Notes: generated by a model from the sequence alone, not told the origin. 64,000 bases of DNA from Hominilimicola fabiformis (GCF_020687385.1 NZ_JAJEQM010000006.1:1-64000); one strand, 5' to 3'; numbered from the stretch's first letter, positions 15,651 through 26,209 are shown. Translations and numbers: made by a program.

Positions 15651-16862
15651 ATGGCAAAGGTAAATGACAATTATTTAAAACTACCGGGAAGTTACTTATT
15701 CTCAACAGTCGCAAAAAAGGCGGCTGCATATACAGAGGCAAATCCAGACAAAGAAGTTATCAAGATGAGCATAGGCGACGTTACAAAGCCGTTGGCTCCT
15801 GCGGTAATTGAGGCAATGCACAAGGCAGTTGACGAAATGGGTACGGCAGAGGGATTTCACGGCTACGGTCCTGAGCAAGGTTATGATTTCTTGAGAAACA
15901 AGATTGTTGAAAAGGATTATGCGGCAAGAGGTATTGACGTAAAGGCTGATGAAATATTCGTTTCAGACGGTGCAAAATCAGACTGCGGAAATATCGGAGA
16001 TATTTTCTCTGTTGACAATAAAGTTGCAGTTTGCGATCCTGTTTATCCTGTATACGTTGATACGAATGCTATGGCAGGCAGAGCAGGTGACTTTACAGAC
16101 GGTAAATGGAATAATCTTGTATATATGCCTTGCAAGGAAGAAAACGGATTTATGCCGCAACTTCCGGAAGAAAAGGTTGATATAATTTATCTTTGTTTCC
16201 CAAATAACCCAATCGGTGTTGCGGCAACAAGGGAACAGCTTAAACCGTGGGTTGAATATGCAAAGAAGAATGATGCGGTTATTCTTTATGACAGTGCGTA
16301 TGAGGCATTTATTACAGACCCTGACGTACCGCACAGCATTTATGAAATTGAGGGCGCAAAAGAAGTTGCGATTGAATTCAGAAGTTTTTCAAAGACAGCC
16401 GGATTTACGGGTACAAGATGTGCATACACTGTTGTACCGCACGAATTAAAGGTTGACGGAGTTGAACTTAACGGATTGTGGAACAGACGTCAATGCACAA
16501 AGTTTAACGGTGTACCGTATGTAATTCAACGTGCGGCAGAGGCTGTTTATACAGACGAGGGATATAAACAGACAAGAGAGGCTGTTGCATATTATCTTGA
16601 AAATGCGAAAATTATCCGCGAATCGCTTACAGAGGCAGGCTTTACGGTTTACGGCGGTGTGAATGCTCCGTACATCTGGGCAAAGACACCGAACGGTATG
16701 AAATCATGGGATTTCTTTGACAAATTACTTGAAGAAACAGGCGTTGTAACAACACCGGGTTCGGGTTTTGGACCGAGCGGTGAGGGATACGTAAGATTTA
16801 CAGCATTCTCAACTAAGGAAAATACCATAAAAGCAATGGAAAAAATCAAAGCAATTTTGTAA
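15651..16862 (+). CDS. dapL: LL-diaminopimelate aminotransferase
   Basis: A 403-residue class I/II PLP aminotransferase that makes LL-DAP directly from tetrahydrodipicolinate and glutamate. The PLP lysine is Lys248 in [12 protein letters not shown]. The sequences [25 protein letters not shown] and [10 protein letters not shown] match DapL rather than aspartate aminotransferase. Its use of glutamate links it to the adjoining GS/GOGAT genes. RBS AGAAAGGAAC. It shows this organism uses the DapL pathway variant. Confidence 0.93.
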   Translation: MAKVNDNYLKLPGSYLFSTVAKKAAAYTEANPDKEVIKMSIGDVTKPLAPAVIEAMHKAVDEMGTAEGFHGYGPEQGYDFLRNKIVEKDYAARGIDVKADEIFVSDGAKSDCGNIGDIFSVDNKVAVCDPVYPVYVDTNAMAGRAGDFTDGKWNNLVYMPCKEENGFMPQLPEEKVDIIYLCFPNNPIGVAATREQLKPWVEYAKKNDAVILYDSAYEAFITDPDVPHSIYEIEGAKEVAIEFRSFSKTAGFTGTRCAYTVVPHELKVDGVELNGLWNRRQCTKFNGVPYVIQRAAEAVYTDEGYKQTREAVAYYLENAKIIRESLTEAGFTVYGGVNAPYIWAKTPNGMKSWDFFDKLLEETGVVTTPGSGFGPSGEGYVRFTAFSTKENTIKAMEKIKAIL

Positions 16863-16871
16863 AATATTTAG

Positions 16872-16900
16872 TAGACAAAACAAAAATAATGTGCTATAAT
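16872..16900 (+). promoter_or_regulatory. SigA promoter of gltB
   Basis: TAGACA (16872-16877), 17-bp spacer, TATAAT (16895-16900), ten bases after the dapL stop. Transcription would start near 16907. Confidence 0.78.
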
Positions 16901-16933
16901 AAGTTTACACAGGATAACAAAATAATTTTTTGA

Positions 16934-17004
16934 CGAAACAAAGGCGTTTCGATCGGTACATATCAATTTATGGATTGGTATGTTCTGATTGAAACGTCTT
17001 TTTT
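16934..17004 (+). promoter_or_regulatory. gltB leader: ANTAR-type antiterminator overlapping a long terminator
   Basis: CGAAAC (16934-16939) and GTTTCG (16946-16951) make a perfect 6-bp stem closing the hexaloop AAAGGC, with A1 and G4. The same loop and 3' arm (AAAGGCGTTTC) also start a long hairpin whose far arm is GAAACGTCTT (16991-17000), followed by T residues. Its middle part (ACATATCAAT with ATTGGTATGT) pairs too. The two structures cannot coexist. This is the clearest of the three leaders. Confidence 0.75.
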
Positions 17005-17037
17005 GTTCGGCGGAATACAGCGAAAGGATTGAAAAAA

Positions 17038-20000
17038 ATGGAGTATAATGGATTACCCGAAAAACAGGGCCTTTATGACCCGCAATTTGAGCATGATGCC
17101 TGCGGAATCGGTTTTATTGCAAATATCAAAGGAAAAACTTCTCACGGCATTATTAATCAGGCAATTCAGATATTGAAAAACCTTGCACACAGAGGCGGTG
17201 TCGGCAGTGAGCCTGATACAGGTGACGGTGCCGGTATTTTAATTCAAATGCCTCATGCCTTCATGAAAAAGGTTTGTAAGAATGAAGGGATTAAGCTACC
17301 TAAAAAGGGTGATTACGGCGTTGGTATGCTGTTTTTATCGCCGGATAAGGATACAAGAGAAGAAAGTCTTGAAAGACTTACAAAGATTATTGGCGGTGAA
17401 AAGCAGAAACTTCTCGGTATAAGAGAAGTGCCTGTTTATGACGTATGTATCGGTAACAGTGCCAGAGAGGCAATGCCGCATATCGTGCAGGTGTTTATCG
17501 GCAAAGGTGACGAAAGCCTTGATGCAGATTCATTTGAAAGAAAGCTATATATTATCGGCAAGCTTGCAGAAAAGGAAATCAGAAAGAGCGGTCTTGACAA
17601 CTATTTCTATTTCGCATCACTATCTGCAAGAACTGTTGTATATAAAGGTATGCTTACACCTGACCAAGTTAATGAATTTTACCTTGACCTTAAAGATGTG
17701 GATATGGAAACGGCAATCGCACTTGTGCACTCACGTTTCTCAACCAACACATTCCCGTCTTGGGAAAGAGCGCATCCGAACAGATACATTATCCATAACG
17801 GCGAAATTAACACTATCCGCGGTAATGTAAACTGGGTTAAGGCAAGAGAAAGAATGTTCGCAACACCTGAATTTGAGGGTGATATGGATAAGATTTTACC
17901 TGTTATCAATGAGGACGGTTCTGACTCCGCAATGCTTGATAACTATTTGCAGTTCCTACATCTTTCGGGATTCTCACTTCCGAGAGCCGTAATGATGACA
18001 ATTCCTGAACCTTGGGAAAATAATGCGGATATGGACCCTGCAATGAAAGCATTTTATGAGTATCACTCATGTATCACAGAGCCTTGGGACGGCCCTGCGG
18101 CTGTTGCATTTACAGACGGACGTTATGTCGGTGCAACGCTTGACAGAAACGGTCTGAGACCTGCTCGTTACTACTTGACCTCTGACGATATGATTATTCT
18201 TTCATCGGAAGTCGGTGTAACAGATGTTGACGAGTCTACTATTATAAAGAAAGAACGTCTGCATCCGGGTAAAATGCTCCTTATCGATACAGAAAAGGGC
18301 AAGATTATTTCAGACGAAGAAATCAAAAAGGAAGAGGCACTTCACAAGCCATATGCAGAGTGGGTAAAGAAAACCCTTGTTGAGCTTGACAATCTTCCTC
18401 TTAATACAGGTAAAAAGGGCGATACATGGCACGATTTGGTGCATAAATTAAAGGACAACGCAAAAGGCAATGTCAACGAACATTTGCTTTTGAAGAACTT
18501 TATCGTTCTTGAAAATATGTTTGTAAATCGCGAAAACAGTGTGGACAAACTTTCATTGCTTACACGTCAAAAGGCATTCGGCTATACTTGGGAGGACGTT
18601 AACACAACAATTAAATCAATCGTTGAAAAGGCTGACGATCCAATCGGTGCAATGGGTGCGGATATTCCGCTTGCGGTATTGTCGGAAAAACCGCAGCTTT
18701 TGTATAACTACTTCAAACAACTGTTTGCACAGGTAACAAACCCTCCTATTGACGCAATTCGTGAGCAGATTGTTACTTCAACATACACACTTTTTGGTTG
18801 TGAACAAAACCTTTTGACATCATCTGAATTGAACTGTCGTAAGGTCAGAGCATTAAGCCCTATTTTAACAAACAAAGAACTTGAAAAATTAAGAAACATT
18901 GACCTTGAAGGATTTAAGTCAATAACAATTCCGTCATTGTTTAACGTAAAACAGGAAAACGATATGGAAACCGCCATGGATACAATATTCGAGGCGGCTG
19001 ATATAGCAATCGAAAACGGATACAACATAATCATACTTTCGGATAAGGGAGTAGATAAGGATAAAGCACCTATTCCTGCACTTCTTGTTGCATCCGGACT
19101 TCATCATCACCTTATCAGAAAAGGTACAAGAATGAAAGTATCTATCGTTCTTGAATCGGGTGAGCCGAGAGAAGTACACCATTTTGCATGTCTTGTAGGT
19201 TACGGCGTGAACGGTATCAATCCGTATATGGCATATGAGGCTATTAAGGAGCTTTCGGACGAAAAACTTCTTGAATATTCATATGAGGACGGCGTAAAGA
19301 GATTTAACAAGGCTTGTACAAAGGGTATTGTTAAGATTATGTCTAAAATGGGTATCTCAACAATTCAGTCATATCAAGGCGCACAGATATTTGAAGCACT
19401 TGGTATATCGGAAAGCGTTGTAAACAAATACTTTACAGGTACAACAACAAGAATAGGCGGAATGGGTATTGAGCATATCCAAAAGGAAGTGCTTTTAAGA
19501 CACGCAGAGGCTTTTGATAAAGTAAACGGTAAAAAGGCACTTAAAACAGGCGGTGACTATAAGTGGAGAGCAAAGGGCGAATACCATATGTTCAACCCTG
19601 AGTCAATCTACAAATTACAAATGGCTTGCCGTACAGGTAACTACAAGCTTTATAAAGAATATGCAAAGGAAATGGACGAACATCAGCAACATCAATGCAC
19701 AATTCGCGGTATGCTTGATATTAAGACGATTGATAAGCCAATCGCAATAGATCAGGTTGAAAGCGTGGAAAGCATTGTTAAGCGTTTCAAGACCGGTGCT
19801 ATGTCATACGGTTCGATTTCACAGGAAGCACACGAATGTCTTGCAATTGCCATGAACAGACTTGGCGGTAAGTCAAACAGCGGTGAGGGCGGTGAAAACC
19901 CTGAAAGATATATTCCTGATGAAAACGGTGACAGCCGCAGCAGTGCTATTAAGCAAGTTGCATCGGGACGTTTCGGTGTTCATATTCACTACTTGCAGAA

Positions 20001-21735
20001 TGCAAAAGAAATTCAGATTAAAATGGCACAAGGTGCTAAACCGGGTGAGGGCGGACATCTTCCGGGCGGTAAAGTATATCCTTGGATTGCAAAGGCAAGA
20101 CATTCAACTCCGGGTGTTGGCTTGATTTCGCCACCTCCGCATCACGATATATATTCAATCGAAGATTTGGCACAGCTAATTCATGACCTTAAAAATGCAA
20201 ACCGTGACGCAAGAGTAACAGTTAAACTTGTTTCTGAAGCAGGTGTCGGTACTATTGCAGTCGGTGTTGCAAAGGGCAGAGCAGATGTTATTTTGGTATC
20301 GGGCTATGACGGCGGTACAGGTGCCGCACCAAAGACAAGTGTACGTCACGCAGGTTTGCCTTGGGAACTTGGCGTTGCCGAAACACATCAGGCACTTTTG
20401 ATGAACAATCTAAGAAACAGAGTTGTAATCGAAACAGACGGTAAACTTTTGACAGGTCGTGACGTTGCGGTAGCGGCACTTTTGGGAGCAGAGGAATTTG
20501 GTTTTGCGACAGGTCCGCTAATCTCAATCGGTTGTGTAATGATGAGAGTATGTAACCTTGATACTTGTCCTGTCGGTGTTGCCACACAAAATCCTAAATT
20601 GAGAAAGCGTTTCTGCGGTAAGCCTGAATTTGTTGAAAACTTTATGCGTTTTATCGCACAGGATTTGAGAGAGTGGATGGCTAAAATCGGTGTTAAGACT
20701 GTTGACGAAATGATTGGTCACGTTGAAAGACTCAGCCAAAAGACTGTTTCGGGTAACTGGAAAGCAAAAGAAGTAGATTTGTCATCACTATTGTATCAAC
20801 CGAAAATCTGTTCAAACGATTATGAGAGATACCATAATGAAATGCAGGATCACGAGCTTTACAAAACTCTTGATATGAACACATTATTGAAACTTTGCGA
20901 ACCGGCGATTAAAGACGGTAAGAAGATTGAGGCAAAACTTGAAATCACAAATATCAATCGTGTAACAGGTACAATTCTTTCATCTGAAATCGCAAGAGCA
21001 CACGGAGAGGAAGGACTTCCTGAAGACAGCATTAAATTGAACTTTGTCGGAAGTGCAGGTCAGAGTTTCGGTGCATTCTTGGCACCGGGCGTTACAATGA
21101 AACTTGAGGGTGACAGTAACGACTATATCGGTAAAGGTCTTTCCGGCGGTAAGATAATTGTTGTACCGCGTAAAGAGGCTAAATTTGTTCCGAGTGAAAA
21201 CGTTATTATCGGTAATGTTGCATTCTACGGTGCTATTAAAGGTGAGGCATATATCAGAGGTACGGCAGGCGAACGTTTCTGCGTAAGAAATTCGGGTATG
21301 ACTGCGGTTGTCGAGGGTATCGGCGACCATGGCTGTGAATATATGACAGGCGGTTGCGTTGCCGTAATCGGTAAGACAGGCAGAAACTTTGCGGCAGGTA
21401 TGTCCGGCGGTATTGCATATGTATATAACAAGGACGGTTCACTTGACAAAAACTGTAACAAGGAACTTGTGGGACTTGAAACATTGTCAGACAAGGATAT
21501 TGCAAAGCTAAAGGAAATGCTTGAAAATCACGTTAAATATACGGGCAGTGACGTTGCGGAAAATATGCTTAATAACTGGTCGGAAGAAGTAAAGAATTTT
21601 GTTAAGGTAATTCCGAACGACTATAAGAAAGTTATAACTGTTCTTGATGAAGAACTTGAAAAGGGAACAGACAGAGATGAGGCAATGCTTATTGCATTTG
21701 AAAATGTAACGGGCAAAAAAGTAGAAATAGCGTAA
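17038..21735 (+). CDS. gltB: Glutamate synthase large subunit (GOGAT)
   Basis: A 1565-residue enzyme that forms two glutamates from glutamine and 2-oxoglutarate. Order: short propeptide, class II amidotransferase domain whose catalytic Cys22 follows HDA (HDACGIGF), central domain, FMN/2-oxoglutarate synthase domain (KPGEGGHLPGGKV, SGYDGGTGAAPKTS) with the 3Fe-4S cysteines around VCNLDTCPVGVATQ, and the C-terminal beta-helix (GGKIIVVP, GGCVAVIGKTGRNF). I use the ATG at 17038, preceded by GAAAGG; a TTG three codons earlier abuts that site. gltD follows after 67 bp. The leader suggests control by transcription termination. Confidence 0.96.
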   Translation: MEYNGLPEKQGLYDPQFEHDACGIGFIANIKGKTSHGIINQAIQILKNLAHRGGVGSEPDTGDGAGILIQMPHAFMKKVCKNEGIKLPKKGDYGVGMLFLSPDKDTREESLERLTKIIGGEKQKLLGIREVPVYDVCIGNSAREAMPHIVQVFIGKGDESLDADSFERKLYIIGKLAEKEIRKSGLDNYFYFASLSARTVVYKGMLTPDQVNEFYLDLKDVDMETAIALVHSRFSTNTFPSWERAHPNRYIIHNGEINTIRGNVNWVKARERMFATPEFEGDMDKILPVINEDGSDSAMLDNYLQFLHLSGFSLPRAVMMTIPEPWENNADMDPAMKAFYEYHSCITEPWDGPAAVAFTDGRYVGATLDRNGLRPARYYLTSDDMIILSSEVGVTDVDESTIIKKERLHPGKMLLIDTEKGKIISDEEIKKEEALHKPYAEWVKKTLVELDNLPLNTGKKGDTWHDLVHKLKDNAKGNVNEHLLLKNFIVLENMFVNRENSVDKLSLLTRQKAFGYTWEDVNTTIKSIVEKADDPIGAMGADIPLAVLSEKPQLLYNYFKQLFAQVTNPPIDAIREQIVTSTYTLFGCEQNLLTSSELNCRKVRALSPILTNKELEKLRNIDLEGFKSITIPSLFNVKQENDMETAMDTIFEAADIAIENGYNIIILSDKGVDKDKAPIPALLVASGLHHHLIRKGTRMKVSIVLESGEPREVHHFACLVGYGVNGINPYMAYEAIKELSDEKLLEYSYEDGVKRFNKACTKGIVKIMSKMGISTIQSYQGAQIFEALGISESVVNKYFTGTTTRIGGMGIEHIQKEVLLRHAEAFDKVNGKKALKTGGDYKWRAKGEYHMFNPESIYKLQMACRTGNYKLYKEYAKEMDEHQQHQCTIRGMLDIKTIDKPIAIDQVESVESIVKRFKTGAMSYGSISQEAHECLAIAMNRLGGKSNSGEGGENPERYIPDENGDSRSSAIKQVASGRFGVHIHYLQNAKEIQIKMAQGAKPGEGGHLPGGKVYPWIAKARHSTPGVGLISPPPHHDIYSIEDLAQLIHDLKNANRDARVTVKLVSEAGVGTIAVGVAKGRADVILVSGYDGGTGAAPKTSVRHAGLPWELGVAETHQALLMNNLRNRVVIETDGKLLTGRDVAVAALLGAEEFGFATGPLISIGCVMMRVCNLDTCPVGVATQNPKLRKRFCGKPEFVENFMRFIAQDLREWMAKIGVKTVDEMIGHVERLSQKTVSGNWKAKEVDLSSLLYQPKICSNDYERYHNEMQDHELYKTLDMNTLLKLCEPAIKDGKKIEAKLEITNINRVTGTILSSEIARAHGEEGLPEDSIKLNFVGSAGQSFGAFLAPGVTMKLEGDSNDYIGKGLSGGKIIVVPRKEAKFVPSENVIIGNVAFYGAIKGEAYIRGTAGERFCVRNSGMTAVVEGIGDHGCEYMTGGCVAVIGKTGRNFAAGMSGGIAYVYNKDGSLDKNCNKELVGLETLSDKDIAKLKEMLENHVKYTGSDVAENMLNNWSEEVKNFVKVIPNDYKKVITVLDEELEKGTDRDEAMLIAFENVTGKKVEIA

Positions 21736-21749
21736 TAAGTTTGATATAT

Positions 21750-21774
21750 CGTTCGGGCTTATACAGTCCGAACG
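21750..21774 (+). promoter_or_regulatory. Hairpin between gltB and gltD
   Basis: CGTTCGG and CCGAACG form a 7-bp stem between the two cistrons with no T run after it. It may protect mRNA ends or adjust the ratio of the two subunits. Confidence 0.5.
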
Positions 21775-21802
21775 GTAACTCTTACAGAAAGGATTTAAAA
21801 TC

Positions 21803-23257
21803 ATGGGAAAACCAACAGGATTTTTAGAATATCAAAGACAACTTCCTAAGGACAGACCTCCAAAGGAAAGAATGAAAGATTGGGACGAATTCCATACACA
21901 TTTTGACCTTGCTCAGTTGCAGCTTCAAGGTGCAAGATGTATGGACTGCGGTGTACCGTTTTGTCACACAGGTAAGCAAATCGGAAGAACGTCAATCGGC
22001 TGTCCTTTAAATAACCTTATACCGGAATGGAACGACCTTGTATACAGAGGTGATATGGACGAGGCATACAGACGTCTTTCGCTTACAAACAACTTCCCTG
22101 AATTTACAGGCAGAGTATGTCCGGCACTTTGCGAGGGCTCTTGTACACTCGGTATGCACGACCCTGCCGTTACGATTAGAAATATTGAGTGCCATATTAT
22201 AGATACAATGTTTGCGGAGAATAAAGTAAAGCCGAGATTACCTGAAAAGTCAACTGAAAAACGTGTTGCGGTAGTCGGCAGCGGCCCGTCGGGATTGGCT
22301 TGTGCAGATCAGCTTAATCAAATGGGTCACAGAGTTACTGTATTTGAAAGAGCCGACAGAGCGGGCGGACTTTTGATGTACGGTATTCCGAATATGAAAC
22401 TTGACAAGAAAGTCGTAAACCGCAGAGTTGAACTTATGGAAAAAGAGGGCGTTGTATTTAAACTTGACACTGAAATCGGTAAAAATTATCCGGCTGTTAA
22501 ACTTGTAAATGAATTTGACGCGGTTGTACTTTGCACAGGTTCGACAAAACCGAGAATGCTTACTTGCGAAGGTGCGGACTTAAAGGGTGTACATTATGCG
22601 GTTGATTTCCTAAAGGCTAATACAAAGAGTTTGCTTGACTCAAATCTTGAAGACAGAATGTTCATAAGTGCCGAAGGCAAAAACGTAATTGTTGTCGGCG
22701 GCGGTGATACGGGTACAGACTGCGTGGGTACATCAATCAGACATGGCTGCAAAAGCGTTACACAGCTTGAAATTATGCCTGAACTTTCAGAGGAAAGAAT
22801 GCCGAATAATCCGTGGCCGGAGTGGCCGAGAATCAAAAAGACCGATTACGGTCAGGAGGAGGCTATCGAGCTTTACGGCAAAGACCCAAGAGAGTATCTT
22901 ACAACGGTTACAAAAATCGAGGGTGACGATATGGGCAATGTAAAGGCTGTTCATACCGTTGAGGTTGATTGGTCAACAGGTGCTCCTGTTCCTGTTAAGG
23001 GTACTGAACAGGTAAGACCTTGCGAACTTGTTCTTATTGCAATGGGATTTTTAGGACCTGAACAGGAACTTTTAAAACAGCTTACTCTTGATGTTGACGG
23101 AAGAAGCAACATTCTTGCCAAGGAAGAGGACCACAAGACAAGTCTTAGAGGCGTGTTTGCGGCAGGTGACTGTCGCAGAGGTCAGAGTCTTGTTGTATGG
23201 GCAATCAGAGAGGGCAGACAGGCGGCTGACGCAGTGGATAAATTCTTGATGAAATAA
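21803..23257 (+). CDS. gltD: Glutamate synthase small subunit
   Basis: A 484-residue NAD(P)H-dependent flavoprotein that feeds electrons to GltB. The N-terminal region carries the Cys motifs for two 4Fe-4S clusters ([24 protein letters not shown]). The FAD site is [13 protein letters not shown] and the nucleotide site [11 protein letters not shown]. The C-terminal FAD signature is [29 protein letters not shown]. It is followed by a strong terminator that ends the gltBD unit. Confidence 0.95.
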   Translation: MGKPTGFLEYQRQLPKDRPPKERMKDWDEFHTHFDLAQLQLQGARCMDCGVPFCHTGKQIGRTSIGCPLNNLIPEWNDLVYRGDMDEAYRRLSLTNNFPEFTGRVCPALCEGSCTLGMHDPAVTIRNIECHIIDTMFAENKVKPRLPEKSTEKRVAVVGSGPSGLACADQLNQMGHRVTVFERADRAGGLLMYGIPNMKLDKKVVNRRVELMEKEGVVFKLDTEIGKNYPAVKLVNEFDAVVLCTGSTKPRMLTCEGADLKGVHYAVDFLKANTKSLLDSNLEDRMFISAEGKNVIVVGGGDTGTDCVGTSIRHGCKSVTQLEIMPELSEERMPNNPWPEWPRIKKTDYGQEEAIELYGKDPREYLTTVTKIEGDDMGNVKAVHTVEVDWSTGAPVPVKGTEQVRPCELVLIAMGFLGPEQELLKQLTLDVDGRSNILAKEEDHKTSLRGVFAAGDCRRGQSLVVWAIREGRQAADAVDKFLMK

Positions 23258-23270
23258 GTAATATGCGACA

Positions 23271-23304
23271 ACAGACAAAATTCTTGCGATTTTGTCTGTT
23301 TTTT
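23271..23304 (+). terminator. Terminator of the gltBD operon
   Basis: ACAGACAAAAT and ATTTTGTCTGT form an 11-bp stem with loop TCTTGCG, followed by TTTTT. Confidence 0.92.
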
Positions 23305-23385
23305 AATGCGTTTTTTAAAATACACAGGTTTTTCACTTGAAATTCCCTATAGAAAATGGTAAAATAAAATTAATACATATATAGA

Positions 23386-23442
23386 GAGAATGTCGACATA
23401 ATGTCGACAGCTCCCAAAATCATATCGTATGATGTAATTTTT
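23386..23442. repeat. Dispersed intergenic repeat, copy 3
   Basis: The TGTCGACA doublet (spacer TAA) is followed by GCT and a second hairpin (ATCATA/TATGAT), then GATGTAATTTTTGA. It aligns with copy 1 over about 55 bp, with compensated changes in the second hairpin. A further hairpin (AAAACCG/CGGTTTT, 23455-23481) lies between it and the diguanylate cyclase gene. Confidence 0.75.
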
Positions 23443-23496
23443 GAGTGTTTAAAGTAGACAAAACCGAAACGGTTTTATCTAATATGATAGAATGGA

Positions 23497-25170
23497 ATGA
23501 AAGCTATGAATAAGCTAAGAAAATTCAACAGTAAATATATGTTTCTGATTCTTGTGTTTATTATTTGTTTTATTGGTTTGTTTGTGTATCTAAAAGGAGA
23601 TATGTACAAATGCGAAATACTTTCGGAAGATGAATTTGCAACTTTGAAGACGTGGACCGTTGAAAAAGATAATTCAAAAGTGATTTTACCTTATGGGTTT
23701 AAATATACGGGAGAACCGATTGTATTGACGAAGAAGATTGACAAAGCAAATGTGTTTGATGATTCGCAGTATTTAATGGTTATGTCGAGGTATTTTGATT
23801 ATACCGTTTACGTGGATGACACAAAGCTTTTTGATTTGACCACTCCTCAAAACGGTTTTTCAAAAACTATGGGTACACAGATTAGAATTGTCAGAATCGG
23901 AAAAGATTTAAATGAAAAAACGATAAAATTGGAAATACGACCTCTTTTGGGAGATCATATACAGTATTCCGTTGCGCCTATGATGATAGGCAACAGGTCG
24001 GATATAGTATGGCATATATTAAAATCCGAGCAGTCGGAAGTTATTACAGCTGTATTAATTATAATATTCGGTTTTGTACTATTGCTGTTGGCAATAATAA
24101 TACGGTGCAGTGAGTATGAGGATGACGAGAGCAGTAAAATGTTTTACCTTGGTATGATTTCCGTGATATGCGGAATATATCTTGCCTGTCAGTTTAAAGT
24201 GTCGCATATTATTGCACCTAACGGGTATCTGCCGTATTATTTTGAATTTACGTCATTAATGCTTATCAGTGTAGCTGTATCGTTATTTATACAAACTAAC
24301 GTGGATGGCGTTATTAAAAAATTGTATACCTCAATGTCATGCATATTTGTTTTGAATGTGCTCGTACAGACGTTTTTGAATTTTGTATTAAAAATCGATT
24401 ATAAGATGATGTTGTTTGTAACGCATATTCTTATCGGCTTATTCGGGATATTGATTTTATCAACAATGATTATTTTTCACAAAAAGAAGAGTATACAATA
24501 TATGTTGATATCAATTATGTTCCCGATTGTAGGAAGTATTATTGATATAGTGAGATTGTATCGGATCAGCGATGACAAAACGATATATTTCTTCTCAATG
24601 GGTTTGTATATATTTGTATTAATGCAGGTAACACGGACGATACGACAGTATCTGGCAAAAAGCAGAAGTCACCTTAAAGCGGAGGTTTACGAACATCTTG
24701 CATTTACGGACGGACTTACCGAGCTTAACAACAGACTGTCTTTTGAAAACGATATAAACGAATGTATCGGCAACAACAGACCGGCTTGTATATCTATTGA
24801 TTTAAACAATCTTAAACGTGCTAACGATACAATGGGACACAGTGCCGGAGATGTTCTTATAAGAGGTATTGCGACAGTACTTCGTGAGGCAGTCGGAAAT
24901 GAAGGTAAGATATACAGAATCGGCGGCGATGAATTTGTAGTGTTGATTCACGACATTACCGATGACGGCATAGAAAAAGTGCTTAAACGCATTGAGAAGT
25001 GCAGAGTAAAATACAATGAAGAAAATAATGTGAATTTGGATTTTGCAAGGGGTGTATCGTTGTATACGGAGGGTGATACGACTTTTGAAAATCTTGTCGC
25101 AAGAGCCGATGCGGAAATGTACAGAGATAAACGTCTTACAAAGAAAGGACGCAGGGATGATTATGAGTGA
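23497..25170 (+). CDS. Membrane-bound diguanylate cyclase (GGDEF)
   Basis: A 557-residue signalling protein. One N-terminal helix (about 13-32), an extracytoplasmic sensory domain (about 35-180), a block of about seven membrane helices (about 185-385), then a cytoplasmic GGDEF domain (about 395-557). The active-site motif is intact (RIGGDEF, Gly476-Phe480), so c-di-GMP synthesis is expected. The layout resembles 7TM-DISM-type receptors. An alternative ATG lies three codons downstream; neither has a strong ribosome site. The next gene, a cell-wall amidase, overlaps its end by 14 bp, tying c-di-GMP to wall remodelling. Ligand unknown. Confidence 0.88.
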   Translation: MKAMNKLRKFNSKYMFLILVFIICFIGLFVYLKGDMYKCEILSEDEFATLKTWTVEKDNSKVILPYGFKYTGEPIVLTKKIDKANVFDDSQYLMVMSRYFDYTVYVDDTKLFDLTTPQNGFSKTMGTQIRIVRIGKDLNEKTIKLEIRPLLGDHIQYSVAPMMIGNRSDIVWHILKSEQSEVITAVLIIIFGFVLLLLAIIIRCSEYEDDESSKMFYLGMISVICGIYLACQFKVSHIIAPNGYLPYYFEFTSLMLISVAVSLFIQTNVDGVIKKLYTSMSCIFVLNVLVQTFLNFVLKIDYKMMLFVTHILIGLFGILILSTMIIFHKKKSIQYMLISIMFPIVGSIIDIVRLYRISDDKTIYFFSMGLYIFVLMQVTRTIRQYLAKSRSHLKAEVYEHLAFTDGLTELNNRLSFENDINECIGNNRPACISIDLNNLKRANDTMGHSAGDVLIRGIATVLREAVGNEGKIYRIGGDEFVVLIHDITDDGIEKVLKRIEKCRVKYNEENNVNLDFARGVSLYTEGDTTFENLVARADAEMYRDKRLTKKGRRDDYE

Positions 25171-26206
25171 TAAAAGACTTAAAGTCTGTTTAAGAGGAGC
25201 GGCAGTGTTTTTGGCGGTGTCGATAGTTTTTTGTATAGCTGTAATATGCGGAGTGAATATACAAAAAAGTAATATGGAAAAGCAACGCCTTGATACCGAA
25301 ACCAAACTTGCGGAAATGCAAATGCCTACGTTTGCACCGCAGTCGACAGAAGAAGTTAAAAATGACGGTGACGGTGCAACAGGTGAAAGTAATGCAGTAA
25401 AGACGGCGGCTGATGCGTTGGGGATAGATGATGTTACAGTGGGTCAAAGTCAATCCGGAGCAGGTAAAAAGGTAATCGTACTTGACGCAGGACACGGTAA
25501 GTCATCATCTGAAATGACATCTGACGAAAAAACAGCCGAAGGTTATGAATATAACGAGTCAAAGGGAAATTGGGGCGAATGGCGACACTATAAAAACGGC
25601 ACATTTGGCGAAAATTGTCATGGTAGCGGTTGTACAGGCTTGTCGCCCGAAAACGCGTCGTGTTGGTATTCAATGGGTAATGCCGACAGAGATACAGAAC
25701 CGCAAATCAATCTTGACAATGCCTTGGCGGCACAAAAGTATCTTGAGCAAATGGGTTATGAAGTCCGTATGACGAGAACGTCAAACGAACAAAATCCGTC
25801 AATGGACAAGCGTGTATCGTATTGTTTCCCTAATAATGATACAACGTCAGCTCCCGACGCGGCGGCATATGTTTGTATCCACTCAAATGCAGGAGGCGGT
25901 CGGGGAACTTCATACATAGCTTTGGGTGCGGATTACGAACAGAAATTTATAGGCAGTGACTTTGTCGAAAAGTCCAATGAAATGGGTAATATCATAAATC
26001 AAAAAGTTGCGGCGGCAACTGGACTTTCGCAAAATTCACCTATAAATACACCTTATTTGATATTGTTCAATAAATGTCCTGTTCCGATTGCTTATATGGA
26101 AATCGGTTTTTATGACAGCTCCGATTTGTCGATATTACAGTCGTCAGGTGATGAAATTGGTAAGGCTATCGCTGAGGGCATAGATGAATTTTTGAAAAAT
26201 AATTAA
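25157..26206 (+). CDS. Membrane-anchored N-acetylmuramoyl-L-alanine amidase
   Basis: A 349-residue zinc amidase of the Amidase_3 (AmiC/CwlD) family that cleaves the glycan-peptide bond of peptidoglycan. An N-terminal membrane helix (about 12-33) precedes a linker and the catalytic domain. Visible motifs: VLDAGHGK (zinc His), EPQINLDNA (zinc Glu), CIHSNAG (zinc His) and MEIGFYDS (catalytic Glu). An insertion of about 60 residues, rich in Gly, Trp and Cys, follows the first His. Start ATG 25157 is 8 bp after AAAGG; ATG 25163 is possible. It overlaps the GGDEF gene, indicating coupling. A spore or cell-division role cannot be told apart. Confidence 0.88.
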   Translation: MIMSDKRLKVCLRGAAVFLAVSIVFCIAVICGVNIQKSNMEKQRLDTETKLAEMQMPTFAPQSTEEVKNDGDGATGESNAVKTAADALGIDDVTVGQSQSGAGKKVIVLDAGHGKSSSEMTSDEKTAEGYEYNESKGNWGEWRHYKNGTFGENCHGSGCTGLSPENASCWYSMGNADRDTEPQINLDNALAAQKYLEQMGYEVRMTRTSNEQNPSMDKRVSYCFPNNDTTSAPDAAAYVCIHSNAGGGRGTSYIALGADYEQKFIGSDFVEKSNEMGNIINQKVAAATGLSQNSPINTPYLILFNKCPVPIAYMEIGFYDSSDLSILQSSGDEIGKAIAEGIDEFLKNN

Positions 26207-26209
26207 GCA

